Positions 15,195 through 21,546 of a stretch of DNA of 28,607 nt are shown here, in pieces. The stretch lies in the IMG/VR virus record IMGVR_UViG_3300032282_003029, positions 1-28,607 of that record; one strand, written 5' to 3'. A model generated the notes under the pieces. That model worked only from the letters and a program-made list of their open reading frames with translations, was not told the DNA's origin and did no database searches. Origin of the DNA: a virus. A program made the translations under genes and the position numbers. How positions within the stretch are numbered: position 1 is the first letter of the stretch; every line of letters begins with the position of its first letter.

Positions 15195-15278
15195 ATGTCA
15201 GACGAACATGATCCAATACCAGGGATTATCCTTGTTGTTTGTTTCTTTCTGTTATACCTTTCAGGCTACATTCCCTAA
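15195..15278 (+). CDS. 27-residue single-pass membrane peptide
   Basis: A short reading frame from ATG 15195 to TAA 15278 with AAAGG eight bases upstream. The peptide begins with the acidic MSDEHDPIPG and continues with a hydrophobic helix of about 16 residues (IILVVCFFLLYLSGYI). It fits between the SNase gene and the gene at 15301 and explains the longer gap between them. A holin- or antiholin-like or toxin-like small membrane role is possible, but no function can be assigned. Confidence 0.6.
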   Translation: MSDEHDPIPGIILVVCFFLLYLSGYIP

Positions 15279-15300
15279 ACTACATGGAAAAGGAATGGAT

Positions 15301-15609
15301 ATGTCTGAAGAAAATACAACAACTGAAACAAATAGAACCATCTTTAAAGTAGATGATAACGTTATTGCCATGGTAAGAGAATTAGTTCAACTCTCTCTTC
15401 TTACTGGCACAAACATTGTAGATCATCTTCGTTCTCTCGTAGTAGAGGTTCATCCAGAAGACAAGAGATACGTTACTCTTTGTCCAGAATATGTTGAGAG
15501 CTACAATCGTATGGTTGAAGGTCTTAATAAACAGGCTGAACAACAGATGCAAGAGAATGAACAAAAGCTTGCTGATACTGAAGTTGCTCCTCCTTCACTA
15601 CTTGATTGA
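15301..15609 (+). CDS. Small helical protein of unknown function
   Basis: 102 residues from ATG 15301, placed by AAGGA at 15290-15294. The frame is open further upstream, but that part overlaps the membrane peptide. The N-terminus is Thr/Glu-rich. Residues about 17-40 (NVIAMVRELVQLSLLTGTN) and 43-60 look like helix-turn-helix-like amphipathic segments. The end is a Gln/Glu-rich helix (KQAEQQMQENEQKL). I see no catalytic motif. It is the last gene before a strong terminator. Confidence 0.75.
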   Translation: MSEENTTTETNRTIFKVDDNVIAMVRELVQLSLLTGTNIVDHLRSLVVEVHPEDKRYVTLCPEYVESYNRMVEGLNKQAEQQMQENEQKLADTEVAPPSLLD

Positions 15610-15633
15610 TTTTCCTTCTTCCTCCAAAGATTA

Positions 15634-15667
15634 AACCCCGGAAAGCCCCAGATTTCCGGGGTTTTTT
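15634..15667 (+). terminator. Strong intrinsic terminator before the accessory module
   Basis: AACCCCGGAAA (15634-15644) pairs perfectly with TTTCCGGGGTT (15653-15663) and is followed by TTTT. It isolates the upstream operon from the promoter that begins six bases later. Confidence 0.93.
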
Positions 15668-15672
15668 ATTAC

Positions 15673-15701
15673 TTGAAATCTGTCCCCCCTTCTGCTATAT
15701 T
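15673..15701 (+). promoter_or_regulatory. Sigma-70-like promoter P1 of the accessory module, C-rich spacer
   Basis: TTGAAA (15673-15678), a 17-bp spacer containing CCCCCC, and TATATT (15696-15701) preceded by TGC (extended -10). TTTTTTATTAC lies just upstream as a possible UP element. The predicted transcript start is at about 15708, 2-3 nt from ATG 15711. It is closely similar to the promoter at 16943. Confidence 0.85.
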
Positions 15702-15710
15702 AAACAATAT

Positions 15711-15857
15711 ATGAAGAACTACACGATCATCTACTCGTTCAACGGTCATGCGAAGTGGGACACGGTTAAGGCTGCGTCTGAGACTGAGGCTCGGCACAAG
15801 TTTTTCCGCCGAATGTCGGGGGATAACGTCGTCGTCCTTGACATTTTCCTTATGTGA
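15711..15857 (+). CDS. 48-residue protein, first gene of the accessory module
   Basis: The sequence reads MKNYTIIYSFNGHAKWDTV, then a helix AASETEARHKFFRRM and a final strand NVVVLDIFLM. This is a beta-alpha-beta pattern of a tiny alpha/beta fold, with no family recognised. There is no Shine-Dalgarno: the promoter -10 ends 9 nt before ATG, so translation may be leaderless. Codons are C- and G-ended (ATC, TTC, GCG) and differ from the AT-rich genes upstream. Confidence 0.75.
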   Translation: MKNYTIIYSFNGHAKWDTVKAASETEARHKFFRRMSGDNVVVLDIFLM

Positions 15858-15870
15858 TTAGGTGAGTATC

Positions 15871-16089
15871 ATGCGTTATAAGACTGAAATCCTTATTCAT
15901 GCCCGTCAATATGCTTTTGATCGTGTCCGTGGTTTGGACAGCGATGATCTGGTGAATTTCGCCTTGGATCGCATGGATACGTTGCCCCCTCAACCTGCTT
16001 CGGAGTGGACTGAGAATTTTCTGATTAACTTTGCCCTTAATGAATTGATGAACGATTATCTTAAGGGACTTAACAAGTCTAATCGCTGA
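15871..16089 (+). CDS. Small helical protein of unknown function
   Basis: 72 residues, apparently all-helical: YKTEILIHARQYAFDRV, DDLVNFALDRM and WTENFLINFALNELMNDYL. No motif is recognised. AGGTGAG at 15860-15866 selects ATG 15871. It is moderately acidic and may be a small host-interaction protein. Arg codons are mainly CGT/CGC, as in the rest of this module. Confidence 0.75.
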   Translation: MRYKTEILIHARQYAFDRVRGLDSDDLVNFALDRMDTLPPQPASEWTENFLINFALNELMNDYLKGLNKSNR

Positions 16090-16123
16090 TTTATAGTTCG
16101 GAAAACTGAGAGGAGATAGGAAA

Positions 16124-16324
16124 ATGGTTGGTGATCTTGAAAAGCTGCTGAACAAGGGTGACAAGCTTGCTATGAATGTGCTTGGCAAGCCTTATGAGGT
16201 TGAAGTTATGGCAACGGACGTTTCTGAGTATGAGCGCCGTTATCTTATCGCATTCTCCGATAAGCCGGGGGATACGAAGTGGATCAATAATACGATTGTT
16301 CGTCAGTTTAAGTTTACGAATTGA
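16124..16324 (+). CDS. Small protein of unknown function
   Basis: 66 residues. An N-terminal helix (GDLEKLLNKGDKLAMNVL) is followed by beta-like strands (PYEVEVMATDV, YLIAFSDK, NTIVRQFKF). GAGGAGATAGG before ATG 16124 is a strong ribosome binding site. I do not recognise it. Confidence 0.75.
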   Translation: MVGDLEKLLNKGDKLAMNVLGKPYEVEVMATDVSEYERRYLIAFSDKPGDTKWINNTIVRQFKFTN

Positions 16325-16359
16325 ATAGTTACATTTAAGAAAGAAAGAAAAGGTAATAT

Positions 16360-16581
16360 ATGCGTCTAACATGGGCAGGTAAGTTGTTGGCGGCTGGTGT
16401 GGCTCTTCGTCTTGCGGAAGCAGGTTTGCGTAGAGCGGCAGATAGCATGGATGATGGTGGTGGCGATCACGTTGTTCTATCTCAGGATCAGATCAACGCA
16501 GCGCATAGTTTTGCTGCAAGCCAGGGCATTTCTCTTCGTGAGGCTGTTCTCCGACTTTATAATCTTAATCTTATTGACTGA
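16360..16581 (+). CDS. Small Ala/Leu/Arg-rich protein
   Basis: 73 residues. Residues 4-25 are a hydrophobic to amphipathic helix (TWAGKLLAAGVALRLAEAG) that may touch a membrane. An acidic Gly-rich linker (DDGGGD) follows, then a C-terminal helical pair (DQINAAHSFAASQG, LREAVLRLYNLN). No family is recognised. AAAGGTAA lies just upstream of ATG. Confidence 0.7.
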   Translation: MRLTWAGKLLAAGVALRLAEAGLRRAADSMDDGGGDHVVLSQDQINAAHSFAASQGISLREAVLRLYNLNLID

Positions 16582-16585
16582 TTAA

Positions 16586-16912
16586 ATGATAACTCCCGGT
16601 TATTATAAACGTGAATGTAAGTGGAACCCGACTTCGGGTAAGCTTTATCAAAATTATTATACGCCGGGATTTATTTTTAGCGATAAGCCATCATATCCAA
16701 ACCCATATGGTCGTGGGCACAATTATAAGGAATATGAGCGGATCCCGCACAGGGATATCTTCATGTTTATTGGTGGTCCCGGTGGTCGTCAGCGTTGCCC
16801 CGATTATTTTGTAGCTTATAAGGTATTGTGGGGCGAACGCCTGGGGTGGTTGATTTATCCAGAATATTTTGCAGAAGACGGATATCATCCTATTGACCCA
16901 ATTCGCCTATAA
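16586..16912 (+). CDS. Tyr/Pro-rich protein of unknown function
   Basis: 108 residues, rich in Tyr, Pro, Gly and Trp (YYKRECKWNPTSG, PSYPNPYGRGHNY, FIGGPGGRQRCP, WGERLGWLIYPEYF). It contains two Cys and several His. The composition suggests a compact beta fold, but I recognise no family. No clear Shine-Dalgarno is visible in the 4-nt gap after the previous stop, so translation is probably coupled. The weak A/T hairpin and T-run after the stop may end the P1 transcript. Confidence 0.7.
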   Translation: MITPGYYKRECKWNPTSGKLYQNYYTPGFIFSDKPSYPNPYGRGHNYKEYERIPHRDIFMFIGGPGGRQRCPDYFVAYKVLWGERLGWLIYPEYFAEDGYHPIDPIRL

Positions 16913-16942
16913 AAACAAGGGTTTTATTTTTCTTTTTATTAC

Positions 16943-16971
16943 TTGAAAAACCTCCCCTCCCCTGCTATTCT
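16943..16971 (+). promoter_or_regulatory. Sigma-70-like promoter P2 of the accessory module, C-rich spacer
   Basis: TTGAAA (16943-16948), a 17-bp spacer rich in CCCCTCCCC, and TATTCT (16966-16971) with TGC before it. The upstream TTTTTATTAC is identical to that of P1. The transcript would carry a leader of about 27 nt with the Shine-Dalgarno AAGGAAAG before ATG 17005. Confidence 0.82.
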
Positions 16972-17004
16972 GTATATAGATAGAGAGAAGGAAAGAGAGA
17001 GATT

Positions 17005-17277
17005 ATGTCGGTCAAGGTTGTTGCTGCTCCCCGTCGTGTTCGTGGCGTCCGTGTTGAGCAGAATTGTCAGCATTGTGAAGCGGTTTTCTCGTATGTCCCT
17101 TCGGACGTGCGTTCGGGGATTTCGCAGGGTGATGGACGTGGTATGGGTCATGTGCCCTATCGTATCGTCGGCTGCCCCTGCTGCCGGAAGGCTAATGACC
17201 TTCGTAGCCCTGCTGAGATTCGTGAGGCAGCCCGTCAGATTGCCGCTGAGTTGGTTTACGATAACGAGCGTTACTGA
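17005..17277 (+). CDS. Small zinc-ribbon protein
   Basis: 90 residues. Two Cys pairs, CQHC at 21-24 and CPCC near 57-60, are about 33 residues apart and form a zinc ribbon. The first 15 residues are basic (PRRVRGVRV) and the C-terminus is helical (AEIREAARQIAAELV). Such small phage zinc ribbons often bind nucleic acid or host RNA polymerase; the role here is not known. AAGGAAAGAGAG before ATG is the ribosome binding site, and P2 drives it. Confidence 0.8.
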   Translation: MSVKVVAAPRRVRGVRVEQNCQHCEAVFSYVPSDVRSGISQGDGRGMGHVPYRIVGCPCCRKANDLRSPAEIREAARQIAAELVYDNERY

Positions 17278-17310
17278 TTAAGCCTTAAAGAGCTAAAGGA
17301 AAGAAGCAAA

Positions 17311-17601
17311 ATGAACTTTGTTGCAAAGCCGGTTGATATTTGCGGAATGTCCCTTGCGCTACACGTTGATAATGTGAAGATGCATAATGTGCTTTCCACG
17401 TTCGCTGCTGGTCGCATGGAAAGCTGGGGCGAAACCGAAAAGGGTTATTCTAACTACGATATCGGTTTCGTTTGCGAGGAAACTGGTGAGACGTTTTACG
17501 TCTATGATCGTTGGGGCGCTGTGCGTATCGGTGCTCATAATCCGGATAGTGCTGGTGTTCGTGAGCTTGCTTCCTTCCTTGTGAATAGCCTTTCTAACTG
17601 A
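17311..17601 (+). CDS. Small alpha/beta protein of unknown function
   Basis: 96 residues. Alternating strands (LALHVDNVKM, YDIGFVCEETGETFYVYDRW, AVRIGAH) and a C-terminal helix (SAGVRELASFLVNSL) suggest a small alpha/beta fold. No family is recognised. AAAGGAAAG upstream supports the start. Confidence 0.75.
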   Translation: MNFVAKPVDICGMSLALHVDNVKMHNVLSTFAAGRMESWGETEKGYSNYDIGFVCEETGETFYVYDRWGAVRIGAHNPDSAGVRELASFLVNSLSN

Positions 17602-17614
17602 TAGGAGATTTAAG

Positions 17615-17797
17615 ATGCATTGCCAGAAGTGTTCGGGTGAGGGTCGTGTGATGGTGCAGGATGATGGCAACCATTGGCATTGGGAGGCTTGCTCCGATTG
17701 CAACGGGTTTGATGATATGGTGGTTGCTGGCGATACTTTTGGTGACGTTCCTCCGTATATGTTTTGCACGGATAACTGCGACGACCTTCCCTGGTGA
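17615..17797 (+). CDS. DnaJ-type zinc-finger-like small protein
   Basis: 60 residues. CQKCSGEG at 3-10 matches the CxxCxGxG repeat of the DnaJ zinc-binding domain. CSDCNGF at 26-32 supplies the second pair, giving one complete site. C51 and C55 near the end could add another. There is no J domain. AGGAG at 17603-17607 places ATG 17615. It may bind unfolded protein or a host partner; this is inference. Confidence 0.75.
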   Translation: MHCQKCSGEGRVMVQDDGNHWHWEACSDCNGFDDMVVAGDTFGDVPPYMFCTDNCDDLPW

Positions 17798-17802
17798 TAA
17801 TC

Positions 17803-18102
17803 ATGTATAATCTTTACCTTGACGATATCCGTAATCCTCCTGCCGATAGGGATTGGCTTGTGTGCCGGTCCTCTCAGGAGGCTCTTGATCGGATTGTTGA
17901 GAACGGTATGCCTTCGTTCTTTTCCTTCGATCACGATCTCGGAGAGGAGGATACCACGATGGTTTTTCTTCGGCGTCTTGTGAACGAAGTGTGGGATGGG
18001 GTTTCGGTTCCGCCTGACTACGTTATCCACTCGGCAAATCCTGTCGGTGTCCAGAATATCCGTAGCTTTATGGATAGCTGGCGAAAGAGCATGAGCCTGT
18101 GA
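17803..18102 (+). CDS. Cyclic-phosphate-processing receiver-like (cREC) protein
   Basis: 99 residues. YLDDIRNPP at 5-13, SFDHDLGEED at 41-50 and IHSANPVGVQNI at 75-86 form the motif set that I recognise as the receiver-like cREC domain, described by comparative genomics as a predicted cyclic-phosphate/nucleotide processing domain. The two Asp at 7-8 and Asp43/Asp45 are the likely metal site, and His76 and Asn79 the phosphate site. There is no output domain, so it is not an ordinary response regulator. It lies in a cluster of small, probably early genes, which suggests a role against host nucleotide signalling, but no activity is demonstrated. ATG 17803 is preferred over the in-frame GTG 17794. 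Confidence 0.7.
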   Translation: MYNLYLDDIRNPPADRDWLVCRSSQEALDRIVENGMPSFFSFDHDLGEEDTTMVFLRRLVNEVWDGVSVPPDYVIHSANPVGVQNIRSFMDSWRKSMSL

Positions 18103-18338
18103 ATTTTAAGCCTGGGAATTTGGTAAGAGTTCGCCGGGCTTTGCCTTTGTCTTTTGTCCGGTGCGTCAATCTTCATACCGCCGATTGGCATGAGTTTTAT
18201 TCAGATCAAGTCGCCATTTATCTTTCATGGGGTGGTTCAAAATGTAATGGTGCTACTCAGGTTGCCCACATTCTAATCGGTGACGTTAAATGCTCCATTG
18301 ATGAAAACGAAATTGAGCTTGTTCCTACAGAAGAATAA
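18099..18338 (+). CDS. Small SH3-like protein, GTG start
   Basis: 79 residues starting at GTG 18099, overlapping the preceding stop (GTGA). The pattern of FKPGNLVRVRRALP, then YSDQVAIYLSW and IGDVKCSIDENEIELVP, resembles a small beta-barrel of the SH3/KOW sort. Nothing more specific is recognised. There is no ATG near the start, so coupling by the overlap is the simplest explanation. Confidence 0.65.
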   Translation: MNFKPGNLVRVRRALPLSFVRCVNLHTADWHEFYSDQVAIYLSWGGSKCNGATQVAHILIGDVKCSIDENEIELVPTEE

Positions 18339-18378
18339 AGCAGTTTATATTAACGACAAAATCGGATAAGATATTAAT

Positions 18379-19308
18379 ATGTCATTGGGATTGTGCTGTC
18401 AGTATATCGAGCCGGTTCGTAAGCGCACCGGAAATGTCGTTTATAAAAATATCATTGAGGAGAAGACCTTGCAGCTTGGTGCATTCAAAGCTGGCAAGTA
18501 TCCCCTCTCTCGTATTCGTTCCACCTATCATCATAACGTTGATCAGCATATCAAGCTTGTGCCTCGGCTTGTAGAGCTTAATATTCGTTCATTCCGTCTC
18601 TCGTCCTGTTTGCTTCCTCTTTGGGATCAGAATAGTCAGATGATTAAGGATGATGCTATTCTTGTTGGTAAGCTTGAAAAGCTGGGTAAGCTATTTAGCA
18701 ATAATGGCATCCGTGTCACAACGCATCCTGGGCAGTTTACCGTCCTATCCAGCGATAGTGTAAATGTCGTTAAGAATTCTATTACAGAGCTTGAATATCA
18801 CGCATGGGTTTTTGACGTTATGGGTCTACCCCTTTCAAGCTATGCAGCTATTAATATTCATGGCGGCAAGGCTAATCGTTCAGACTCTATTGTAAACGTT
18901 TGTCGTTCTCTTCCGGATAATATTCGTTTGCGCCTTACTCTTGAGAATGACGAGAAGTGTTATAACGTTAGTCAGCTATTGGATATCCATGATCGTTGCG
19001 GTGTCCCGGTAGTGTTTGATAGCCACCATTTTACTTTCAATACCGGCAATATGTCATTTGCTCAGGCTTTTGATGATACCCGTTCTACATGGGGTTCTAT
19101 CAAGCCATTGCAGCATCTTAGCAATACGGAACCCGGCATGGAGAATGCAGCCTTCAATCAGCGGCGAGCTCATTCGCAGTATATTCATCGTATTCCAGAT
19201 ATGCAGCTAGAAGCCCTGCGTAATGATACAATTGATATAGACGTTGAAGCCAAACATAAGAACCTAGCCCTGCTGGATATTCGTAGAAAGTTTAATATTT
19301 CCTGCTGA
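18379..19308 (+). CDS. uvsE: UV-damage endonuclease (UVDE family)
   Basis: 309-residue TIM-barrel nuclease that nicks 5' of UV photoproducts and starts alternative excision repair. Typical strands with metal ligands are visible: SFRLSSCLLP near 71-80, VTTHPGQFTVLSS near 113-125 (His and Gln), INIHGGKA near 158-165, LTLENDE near 191-197 (Glu), VVFDSHHFTF near 211-220 (Asp-His-His) and IDIDVEAKHKNLAL near the C-terminus. The length is normal for the family. No Shine-Dalgarno is seen; an A/T-rich -10-like box (TAAGAT) ends 6 nt before ATG. A terminator with a GAAA loop follows. The CGT-rich codon use is like the accessory module. Confidence 0.92.
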   Translation: MSLGLCCQYIEPVRKRTGNVVYKNIIEEKTLQLGAFKAGKYPLSRIRSTYHHNVDQHIKLVPRLVELNIRSFRLSSCLLPLWDQNSQMIKDDAILVGKLEKLGKLFSNNGIRVTTHPGQFTVLSSDSVNVVKNSITELEYHAWVFDVMGLPLSSYAAINIHGGKANRSDSIVNVCRSLPDNIRLRLTLENDEKCYNVSQLLDIHDRCGVPVVFDSHHFTFNTGNMSFAQAFDDTRSTWGSIKPLQHLSNTEPGMENAAFNQRRAHSQYIHRIPDMQLEALRNDTIDIDVEAKHKNLALLDIRRKFNISC

Positions 19309-19312
19309 ATTT

Positions 19313-19339
19313 AACCCTTGAGAAATCAAGGGTTTTTTG
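19313..19339 (+). terminator. Intrinsic terminator after uvsE
   Basis: AACCCTTGA (19313-19321), a GAAA tetraloop and TCAAGGGTT (19326-19334) are followed by TTTTG. The next gene begins only 14 nt later, so it needs its own start signal. TATAAT at 19344-19349 ends 3 nt before its ATG. Confidence 0.88.
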
Positions 19340-19352
19340 TTATTATAATAAC

Positions 19353-20114
19353 ATGGTAAAGCGAACAATTGTTGTGGGAGATATTCATGGGTGCCTGGAC
19401 GAGTTTCGGGCACTTGTTGATCGTGTTGGCTATCGTCAGGGACAGGATCGTCTAATCATTGCGGGTGATCTTGTGGATCGTGGACCGGATAGTGCTGGTG
19501 TCGTGCATTATGCTATGAACATCGGTGCAGAGGCTATCCAGGGTAATCACGATGCGAAGCTTCTTCGTCGTCGGGGGCATATGATGCGCTCGGCAACTAA
19601 TCCTCAATATCGTAATCCGATGCAGCCAGACGTAGATCAGGAACAGACTATTTCTCAGCTAACTGACATTGAGTTCACATGGCTTGGTGGACTTCCGTAT
19701 TATATTGATCTTCCTGAGTTTAATACGGTTGTGGTTCATGCAGGTCTTCTTCCCGGTAGGGCGCTGAATAAGCAGTCTAAGGAGACTATGACGATGGTTC
19801 GCTACGTGCATCCGGTTGAATATCGTATGATGCCGCTTGTTATTCCTGGCTTTCGTAAGCCAGAGGGAAGTGTGTTTTGGGCTGATATTTGGGATGGTAA
19901 GCAGGACGTTATTTTCGGACATACGGTTGTGGGACGAGAGTGGATTAAGGATTGGGATGCTCAGAGTGGTGCCCGATGCTATGGGATTGATACCGGCTGT
20001 GTGTTTGGTGGTCATTTGTCTGCAATGATTCTTGATCCGGATATGCCTCATGGTCGTGAGGTAGTGCAGATTAAGGCTGCAATGGAATATTCCCATTATG
20101 GTGCAGGCGGCTGA
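19353..20114 (+). CDS. Calcineurin-like Ser/Thr phosphatase or ApaH-like hydrolase
   Basis: 253 residues. All metallophosphoesterase blocks are present: GDIHG at 9-13, GDLVDRGPD near 38-46, GNHD near 65-68, VVHAG near 127-131 and FGHTVVGRE near 190-198. The layout and size are those of phage lambda protein phosphatase and of diadenosine tetraphosphatase (ApaH), which cannot be told apart by eye. Two metal ions (Mn/Fe type) are expected. No Shine-Dalgarno is seen and TATAAT ends three bases before ATG. The gene ends at a two-way terminator shared with the convergent minus-strand operon. Confidence 0.87.
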   Translation: MVKRTIVVGDIHGCLDEFRALVDRVGYRQGQDRLIIAGDLVDRGPDSAGVVHYAMNIGAEAIQGNHDAKLLRRRGHMMRSATNPQYRNPMQPDVDQEQTISQLTDIEFTWLGGLPYYIDLPEFNTVVVHAGLLPGRALNKQSKETMTMVRYVHPVEYRMMPLVIPGFRKPEGSVFWADIWDGKQDVIFGHTVVGREWIKDWDAQSGARCYGIDTGCVFGGHLSAMILDPDMPHGREVVQIKAAMEYSHYGAGG

Positions 20115-20137
20115 TAGTTAAAGCTTAATAAAAGCAG

Positions 20138-20167
20138 AAAGGCGACTCAGAAATGGGTCGCCTTTTT
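20138..20167. terminator. Bidirectional terminator between convergent genes
   Basis: AAAGGCGAC (20138-20146) pairs with GTCGCCTTT (20157-20165), extendable by G-T/C-G pairs. T-runs are present on the plus side (TTTTT) and weaker on the minus side. It lies between the stops at 20114 (plus) and 20169 (minus). Confidence 0.88.
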
Positions 20168-20168
20168 C

Positions 20169-20438
20169 TTATCTAACTTCTGCAAAATATTGAACACGTT
20201 CATCTTTCATACGTCCAATAATGTAATTTACGATTTGAATTCCTTTATCGGCTTCTGTCATAAACCAGAATGTTCTGAAATAGTTTGGGTCTTCGCTAAC
20301 CCCCATAAAATAATAATAAGCATCTGATGCCACGTGCATAGAACGATATATAAGTTCTCTTGCTTCGTTTGTAGGCATATCAGACAAAGATGGTATCTTC
20401 CACCAGATTTTGATTAACTTCTTTTTATTTTTTTTCAT
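20169..20438 (-). CDS. Small protein of unknown function
   Basis: 89 residues. A Lys-rich start (MKKNKKKLIKIWWKIP) is followed by a helical, aromatic-rich body (ARELIYRSMHVASDAYYYF, FRTFWFMTEADKGIQIVNYI). No family is recognised. Its start overlaps the stop of the methyltransferase gene by ATGA, so it is the last gene of the three-gene minus-strand operon. Confidence 0.7.
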   Translation of the reverse strand: MKKNKKKLIKIWWKIPSLSDMPTNEARELIYRSMHVASDAYYYFMGVSEDPNYFRTFWFMTEADKGIQIVNYIIGRMKDERVQYFAEVR

Positions 20439-21055
20439 ATGATATTTGCGATTGAAGTTCTAACATCTTCACCATTGCAAACAGCATTTCCAATTGCATC
20501 CCAACCTGGGACTTGTTTACGAGCAAAGACTTCAATCATATCATAGCCTGGACCGAAAGCACTTTCAATCAATTCACGAAACACTTCGGGTTTTGTAGAG
20601 TGTCCTTCTCTTGGAGCCAATACAACTTGTGGAAGCTTTGAATTAATAAGCTTAATAGGTCTTCCAGCTTTCTTAGTAGTGGCGACCAATAAGAATTCTG
20701 TAGTAGGTTTGCTATAGGTTGGAGGAATGCCCTGTGCATTGATTATACCGCCGTCCTTGCGTGTCTTTACCCAGATATGACCTACGCCCCGGTAGTGAAG
20801 TCCCCAAGCCTTTATAGCCTCTATAGCGGCGTTTAGACGGGGCGTGGTAGCCCATACAAATACATAAGCATCTTTCTTTAAGATCTTTTTTAGGGGAAGA
20901 TTATTAACATCGGTATCGGTCATTAGTTGATAATGTTTACCTGCGGCTGCATCTTTGTTTGGGTCACCAAAATGCGCCCACGGTGGGTCAATCAACAAAA
21001 CATCGTAACGCTTGCCTTTGAGTGGATGGGGAGGAGGAATGATTAGATTTGTCAT
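20435..21055 (-). CDS. MT-A70-type adenine-N6 methyltransferase
   Basis: 206 residues. The catalytic motif DPPW is at 23-26 (VLLIDPPWAHFG). FVWATTPRLNAAIEAIKAWG, then KPTTEFLLVATT, and the C-terminal APREGHSTKPEVFRELIE with IEVFARKQVPGWDAIGN, are characteristic of the Ime4/MT-A70 and phage Dam-like subgroup. It would methylate adenine N6 in phage DNA using S-adenosylmethionine, for example to resist restriction. No endonuclease partner is adjacent. It is coupled by ATGA overlaps to the M23 gene upstream and the unknown gene downstream. The target sequence cannot be predicted. Confidence 0.92.
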   Translation of the reverse strand: MTNLIIPPPHPLKGKRYDVLLIDPPWAHFGDPNKDAAAGKHYQLMTDTDVNNLPLKKILKKDAYVFVWATTPRLNAAIEAIKAWGLHYRGVGHIWVKTRKDGGIINAQGIPPTYSKPTTEFLLVATTKKAGRPIKLINSKLPQVVLAPREGHSTKPEVFRELIESAFGPGYDMIEVFARKQVPGWDAIGNAVCNGEDVRTSIANII

Positions 21056-21546
21056 CGTCTATATGTCTTTAGAGCTAAAAGATTAGAAGTAGGATCAAGC
21101 AGCCTCTTTGGTTGAGCAGTATTTTGTTTCCAAATAATTGGCTGAATAGTTCCTTGGGTATACCATTCTAAATGCAACATTGCATGGTTTGTTATGGCAC
21201 ACTTTATAACAGCTATTTTAGAGCCGGGCTCAATTAATTGTCCAATGCTGATATCCTTTAATACTTCTACTTCCCCATATAGAACAACTCCAGATGCGCC
21301 TTCAATCATGATCGCATGAGTTGTATCTAAATCCGGATATGAAGTTCCCATACCGGTAAATTTAAATATATCAATTACCGTTCCACCTTCTACTGCATGA
21401 ACAGAAGAATATTCTGGAACGTATAAGTCTATTCCAGTATGAACGTTATAATTCTTTGAATATCCAAAACCTGCTGGATGGTATTTGCCTATAGGCAAGC
21501 TCCATGAAACTGCTGGTAATGGGTCTTTCCAAGTAATATTTTGCAT
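21052..21546 (-). CDS. M23/LytM-like metallopeptidase domain protein
   Basis: 164 residues. NVHTGIDLYVPEYSSVHAVEGGTV gives the M23 ligands His36 and Asp40. HAIMIEGASGVVLYGEV is the central strand pair and AMLHLEWY holds His125. In active M23 enzymes this last motif is HLH; the first His is Met here, so activity may be reduced or altered. The rest of the fold (HxGxD, gating strands) is intact. There is no signal peptide. It could be a tail-tip or lysis protein that cuts peptide cross-bridges. No Shine-Dalgarno is seen before its ATG. It is first in the minus-strand operon. Confidence 0.82.
   Translation of the reverse strand: MQNITWKDPLPAVSWSLPIGKYHPAGFGYSKNYNVHTGIDLYVPEYSSVHAVEGGTVIDIFKFTGMGTSYPDLDTTHAIMIEGASGVVLYGEVEVLKDISIGQLIEPGSKIAVIKCAITNHAMLHLEWYTQGTIQPIIWKQNTAQPKRLLDPTSNLLALKTYRR

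Noticed and set aside
15208-15300. Upstream extension of the protein starting at 15301
   Set aside because: It overlaps the 27-residue membrane peptide in another frame, and the AAGGA site is placed for ATG 15301.
16943-17281. Open frame of 112 codons overlapping the P2 promoter
   Set aside because: It starts inside the promoter, has an implausible Arg/Val-rich sequence, and shadows the zinc-ribbon gene at 17005, which has a proper ribosome binding site.
17359-18030. Antisense open frame of 223 codons on the minus strand
   Set aside because: It lies opposite three small plus-strand genes with good ribosome binding sites and Cys/receiver motifs. It begins with GTG, lacks a ribosome binding site, and encodes no recognisable motif; it is a codon-bias shadow.
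19659-20096. Antisense frame of 145 codons within the phosphatase gene
   Set aside because: The plus strand has all metallophosphoesterase motifs, and the antisense product has no motif or start signal.
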